Assembly: GCA_964533185.1 (NCBI GenBank)
Contig: CAZHLD010000099.1
Location: 1 to 7,317 of the forward strand
Origin: CAZHLD01 sp964533185
GTDB taxonomy: Bacteria > Acidobacteriota > Terriglobia > Acidiferrales > UBA7541
Length of the DNA stretch: 7,317 bases
Direction: 5' to 3'
Below the pieces are notes generated by a model, which was given only the letters and a program-made list of their open reading frames with translations, had not been told where the DNA came from and did not search any database. The position numbers were made by a program, and so were the translations under genes. Shown in pieces: positions 5,730 through 7,317 of the stretch; positions within the stretch are counted from its first letter, which is position 1, and each line of letters starts with the position of its first letter.

Positions 5730-5830
5730 TCCCCCGCCGCAGACTTCCTCCACTCGTTGTGCCGTAAGAAAGTTCTGACCCGCCCTCAATTGCGCTCTCG
5801 CCTCCGCCATCTGCGCCTGTGGTGCCTGCC
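5730..5830 (+). pseudogene. Degenerate second copy of the HNH gene C-terminal segment
   Basis: Starting 21 nt past the HNH stop and in the same frame, the sequence reads PAADFLHSLCRKKVLTRPQL followed by RSRLRHLRL. This aligns without gaps to SAADFLRGLHDKGVIPRKQL followed by HSRLKALASL in the intact gene, at about half of residues. The nucleotide match begins with 18 identical bases (5602-5619 and 5734-5751), an offset of 132 nt. It has no start or zinc/HNH motifs and runs into the 24-nt repeats before stopping at 5853. The divergence suggests a remnant of a paralogous HNH gene brought here by recombination rather than a fresh duplication. It is not expected to make a working protein. Confidence 0.65.
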
Positions 5831-5847
5831 CCGGATGATCCTGCGGG

Positions 5848-5895
5848 GAGCGTAGCCGAACCACCTGTGGTGAGCATAGCCGAACCACGCGGTGC
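5848..5895. repeat. Two tandem copies of a 24-nt unit
   Basis: Copies at 5848-5871 and 5872-5895 share GAGC-R-TAGCCGAACCAC at their starts, with the last third more variable. The same unit is present once at 4164-4187 inside a palindrome loop, in the same orientation. CCACCTGTGG (5861-5870) forms a small palindrome at the unit boundary. The block lies between the HNH remnant and the transposase debris. Confidence 0.55.
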
Positions 5896-5941
5896 TCGTT
5901 CCCCGGCATCCGGTCTTTCTTTTGTCGCCACGGAGTGCTCG

Positions 5942-5956
5942 CCGCCTCCGCGGCGG
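5942..5956. repeat. 5-bp GC hairpin between repeats
   Basis: CCGCC (5942-5946) and GGCGG (5952-5956) pair around TCCGC. It sits between the 24-nt repeats and the GTAGGGG palindrome. Short GC stems are common in DNA of this composition, so this may be chance. Confidence 0.2.
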
Positions 5957-5969
5957 GCCTGTGCTCTTC

Positions 5970-5997
5970 GTAGGGGCACGCCACGGCGCGGACTCTA
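5970..5997. repeat. Decayed GTAGGGG palindrome next to transposase remnant
   Basis: The left arm GTAGGGGCACGCC (5970-5982) is identical to the left arm at 4150. The right arm GGCGCGGACTCTAC (5985-5998 region) has drifted and pairs only partly. It abuts the IS1595 tail beginning at 5999, so a later insertion or deletion may have damaged the right arm. Confidence 0.5.
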
Positions 5998-5998
5998 C

Positions 5999-6073
5999 GG
6001 GACGTACGACAAAGTCTCGATAAAGCACTTGGCCCGCTATTGCAATGAGTTTTCTTATCGGTTCAATCGGCGG
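5999..6073 (+). pseudogene. C-terminal fragment of an IS1595-type transposase
   Basis: The frame reads GTYDKVSIKHLARY and then NEFSYRFNRR, matching the end of IS1595/ISXO2-type transposases, where GTYH-x-VS-x-KHL-x-RY and an EF-x-[YF]-RFNRR motif close the DDE domain. Everything before it is missing: upstream sequence in this frame is repeat DNA without transposase similarity. After NRR the similarity ends and the reading passes to a different transposase in another frame. It is a relic and cannot be active. Confidence 0.7.
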
Positions 6074-6394
6074 TTCTCGCGTCACCTCCGACAGTGGTCT
6101 GCTTTTGGTGCGCGAGTTGGATGAACGTTTGGGATTGAGTGCACTCATCCTCGAAAACATCATGGACGGTCGGCGGGGAAAGAACATGCAGTTGCCGCTC
6201 CGGGATCTGCTGCGACAGTCCATCTACAGTCGCTTGGCAGGATACGAAGATGTGAACGATGCGGAGCGGCTGTCGCAAGATCCGACCTTCCGCTTGATCG
6301 GCTCCGAGAAGATCTGGGAGCGTGGGGCAGCGTTGCGGACATCGAGGAACTGCTGACGCGCCCAGTGGGGCGGCCCAGTCACAAACCCATGCAT
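6069..6394 (+). pseudogene. Truncated, internally deleted IS1380-type transposase
   Basis: From GGSRVTSDSGLLLVRELDER through GYEDVNDAERLSQDPTFRLI and GSEKIWERGAAL (to about 6338), the sequence matches the N-terminal ~100 residues of IS1380-family transposases. The frame then stops at 6354-6356. In the +2 frame, DIEELLTRPVGRPSHKP (about 6338-6388) looks like an internal stretch of the same family, so roughly a hundred or more codons seem deleted with a frame change at about 6335. The DDE catalytic residues are absent, so it is inactive. An ATG at 6045 opens the frame, but its first codons are the IS1595 tail read out of frame; the true N-terminus is lost. No terminal inverted repeats could be paired. 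Confidence 0.75.
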
Positions 6395-6428
6395 GCTAGG
6401 GAACTAACCGCTCCCCCGGTGCGTATAG

Positions 6429-6668
6429 TTCAACAATGGAGGTGTGCTCCTGCACGCGACTTACATCCCGCCGCGCGACCTGCCACAGTTGCAAAACAGC
6501 ACCGCATCGCAAAAGCGGCATTCACTGCAAATCTTTGCGGACGGCGCTGGTCCCAGCGGGCGGTTCGCCATGGCGGGCGGACTCGTCGTGCTCACGGCCC
6601 TTATGGGCGTCGGAATATTCGGCGTCGCCGCGTTCATGTGGCGGCCCCTCCTGGAGGCTATGAAATGA
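6429..6668 (+). CDS. Short one-helix membrane ORF, possibly a truncated gene
   Basis: The frame is open from 6429, just after an in-frame TAG, to TGA at 6666-6668, and reads FNNGGVLLHATYIPPRDLPQ onward, ending in a hydrophobic segment MAGGLVVLTALMGVGIFGVA then FMWRPLLEAMK. The start is uncertain: GTG 6444 has GGAGG only one base away, and ATG 6564 would give a 34-residue single-pass protein but lacks a clear ribosome binding site. The frame begins right after the IS1380 relic, so it may be the C-terminal end of a gene cut by that insertion. Its stop overlaps the next start as ATGA, and its 3' end carries the downstream Shine-Dalgarno, which suggests it is or was translated with that gene. I do not recognise the family. 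Confidence 0.45.
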   Translation, partial: FNNGGVLLHATYIPPRDLPQLQNSTASQKRHSLQIFADGAGPSGRFAMAGGLVVLTALMGVGIFGVAAFMWRPLLEAMK

Positions 6669-7222
6669 TGGAACGGATTGCAGAAGCGTCGCCACGTCTC
6701 AAAGCCAGGACTGCCGGTATCTTTTGGTTGATGGTCTTTCTGGCGGGCTCACTCGCCCTCTTCCTTGGCGGCGGGGTTGTTTTCTCCGCAGCCAACATCG
6801 TCGCGCCCCTGTGCTATATCGTTGTGACGCTGCTCCTCTATGACCTGCTCAAGCCGGTGAACAGGTCCGTTTCTTTACTAGCGGCGTTCTTCGGCCTCGT
6901 GGGATGCGCCGTTAGCCTCTTTGGTCTCACCCCGTTCATTCTCTTGAGAGACCTGGTGTTTTTCGGGCTCCATTGCCTTCTGGTCGGCTACCTCATTTTC
7001 AGGTCGACCTTCCTGCCGCGAATTCTGGGTGCGTTGATGGCGTTTGCCGGTTTGGGTTGGCTGACCTTTCTGTGGCCGCCGCTCGCAAAGTATCTGTCCC
7101 CTTACAATCTGGCGCCCGGCATGCTCGGGGAAGGTTTGCTGATCCTGTGGCTCCTCGTGTTCGGCGTGGACGAACAACGGTGGAAGGAGCAGGCCAGCGC
7201 AGCGGGGGAATTGCGATCGTAG
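6665..7222 (+). CDS. DUF4386-like integral membrane protein
   Basis: The 185-residue protein is almost wholly hydrophobic, with about six membrane helices (roughly 17-39, 43-61, 69-90, 92-112, 117-138, 151-167), a charged N-terminus MMERIAEASPRLKARTAGIF and a polar C-terminal tail. The N-terminal ARxAG entry into helix 1, the LPRILGALMAFAGLGWL segment and the overall layout fit the DUF4386 family, whose function is unknown. ATG 6665 is chosen because GGAGG (6653-6657) is seven bases upstream and it overlaps the previous stop as ATGA; ATG 6668 is a possible alternative. The frame stays open to 6365, but that extension is IS1380 debris. It is somewhat shorter than typical members. The next gene appears to be a paralogue, so the two may form a unit. 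Confidence 0.8.
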   Translation: MMERIAEASPRLKARTAGIFWLMVFLAGSLALFLGGGVVFSAANIVAPLCYIVVTLLLYDLLKPVNRSVSLLAAFFGLVGCAVSLFGLTPFILLRDLVFFGLHCLLVGYLIFRSTFLPRILGALMAFAGLGWLTFLWPPLAKYLSPYNLAPGMLGEGLLILWLLVFGVDEQRWKEQASAAGELRS

Positions 7223-7270
7223 CGCGCCGTGCACCCTTGATTCAATCGCTCGCATAAGGAGAGAGCACAC

Positions 7271-7317
7271 ATGACTCGCACGACGAACGCAAGAATCGCC
7301 GGATTCACGTTCCTCTT
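7271..7317 (+). CDS. Start of a second DUF4386-like membrane protein (partial)
   Basis: ATG 7271 with AAGGAG (7256-7261) nine bases upstream reads MTRTTNARIAGFTFL to the window edge. A polar basic start leading into an ARIAG hydrophobic helix matches the N-terminus of DUF4386 proteins and resembles KARTAGIFWL of the preceding gene. It follows that gene by 48 nt in the same direction, so co-transcription is likely. With only 15 residues visible the family call is tentative; the gene start is well supported. Confidence 0.6.
   Translation, partial: MTRTTNARIAGFTFL

Noticed and set aside
5027..5767. 246-codon plus-strand ORF overlapping the HNH gene
   Set aside because: It is Pro/Arg/Ser-rich out-of-frame translation of the HNH coding region, which itself has all catalytic and zinc residues.
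5848..5895. CRISPR array
   Set aside because: There are only two directly adjacent 24-nt copies with no spacers and no cas genes; this is an ordinary short tandem repeat.
6365..6664. GTG start at 6365 giving a 285-residue form of the DUF4386-like protein
   Set aside because: The extra 100 residues are IS1380 relic and low-complexity Arg-rich sequence, whereas ATG 6665 has GGAGG at ideal spacing and begins a typical family N-terminus.

Overview
The window looks like chromosomal DNA of a GC-rich bacterium. Acidobacteriota is the best guess, from the style of the class II ribonucleotide reductase with a short companion gene, the dispersed GTAGGGGCACGCC-type palindromes and the MPTTKELTIRM-type N-terminus at the left edge. 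This placement is an inference; nothing in the window fixes the phylum.

Left part (1-4253), minus strand. It holds a complete adenosylcobalamin-dependent ribonucleotide reductase gene (nrdJ, 624-3386), followed 8 nt later by a small conserved-looking gene of unknown function (274-615). A palindrome with a T-tract (201-235) probably ends this two-gene transcript. The first codons of another minus-strand gene run off the left edge (1-39). Upstream of nrdJ lie about 420 nt of non-coding, hairpin-rich leader, a strong sigma70-type promoter (TTGACA, 16 nt, TATACT on the minus strand) and two direct repeats resembling tandem NrdR boxes. Together they suggest a conventional NrdR-controlled dNTP-synthesis unit with an unusually long structured 5' leader.

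Middle part (4150-5997). A DinB-like gene (minus, 4254-4808) and a winged-helix plus HNH endonuclease gene (plus, 4998-5708) are transcribed divergently from an AT-rich patch. Directly after the HNH gene, in the same frame, lies a degenerate second copy of its C-terminal coding segment. This two-gene block is bracketed by same-orientation copies of two short repeats: a palindrome arm starting GTAGGGGCACGCC, and a 24-nt unit containing GTGGTGAGC and GCCGAACCA. On the left the 24-nt unit sits inside the loop of the palindrome.

Right part (5999-7317), plus strand. It opens with a graveyard of insertion sequences: the C-terminal tail of an IS1595-type transposase joined to the N-terminal part of an IS1380-type transposase, which itself has an internal deletion and frame change. 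After it come a short one-helix membrane ORF overlapping, by ATGA, a six-helix DUF4386-like membrane protein gene (6665-7222), and then the start of a second, similar membrane protein gene (7271 onward). The window therefore contains one housekeeping operon beside an accessory region shaped by repeats, an HNH nuclease family and decayed transposons.
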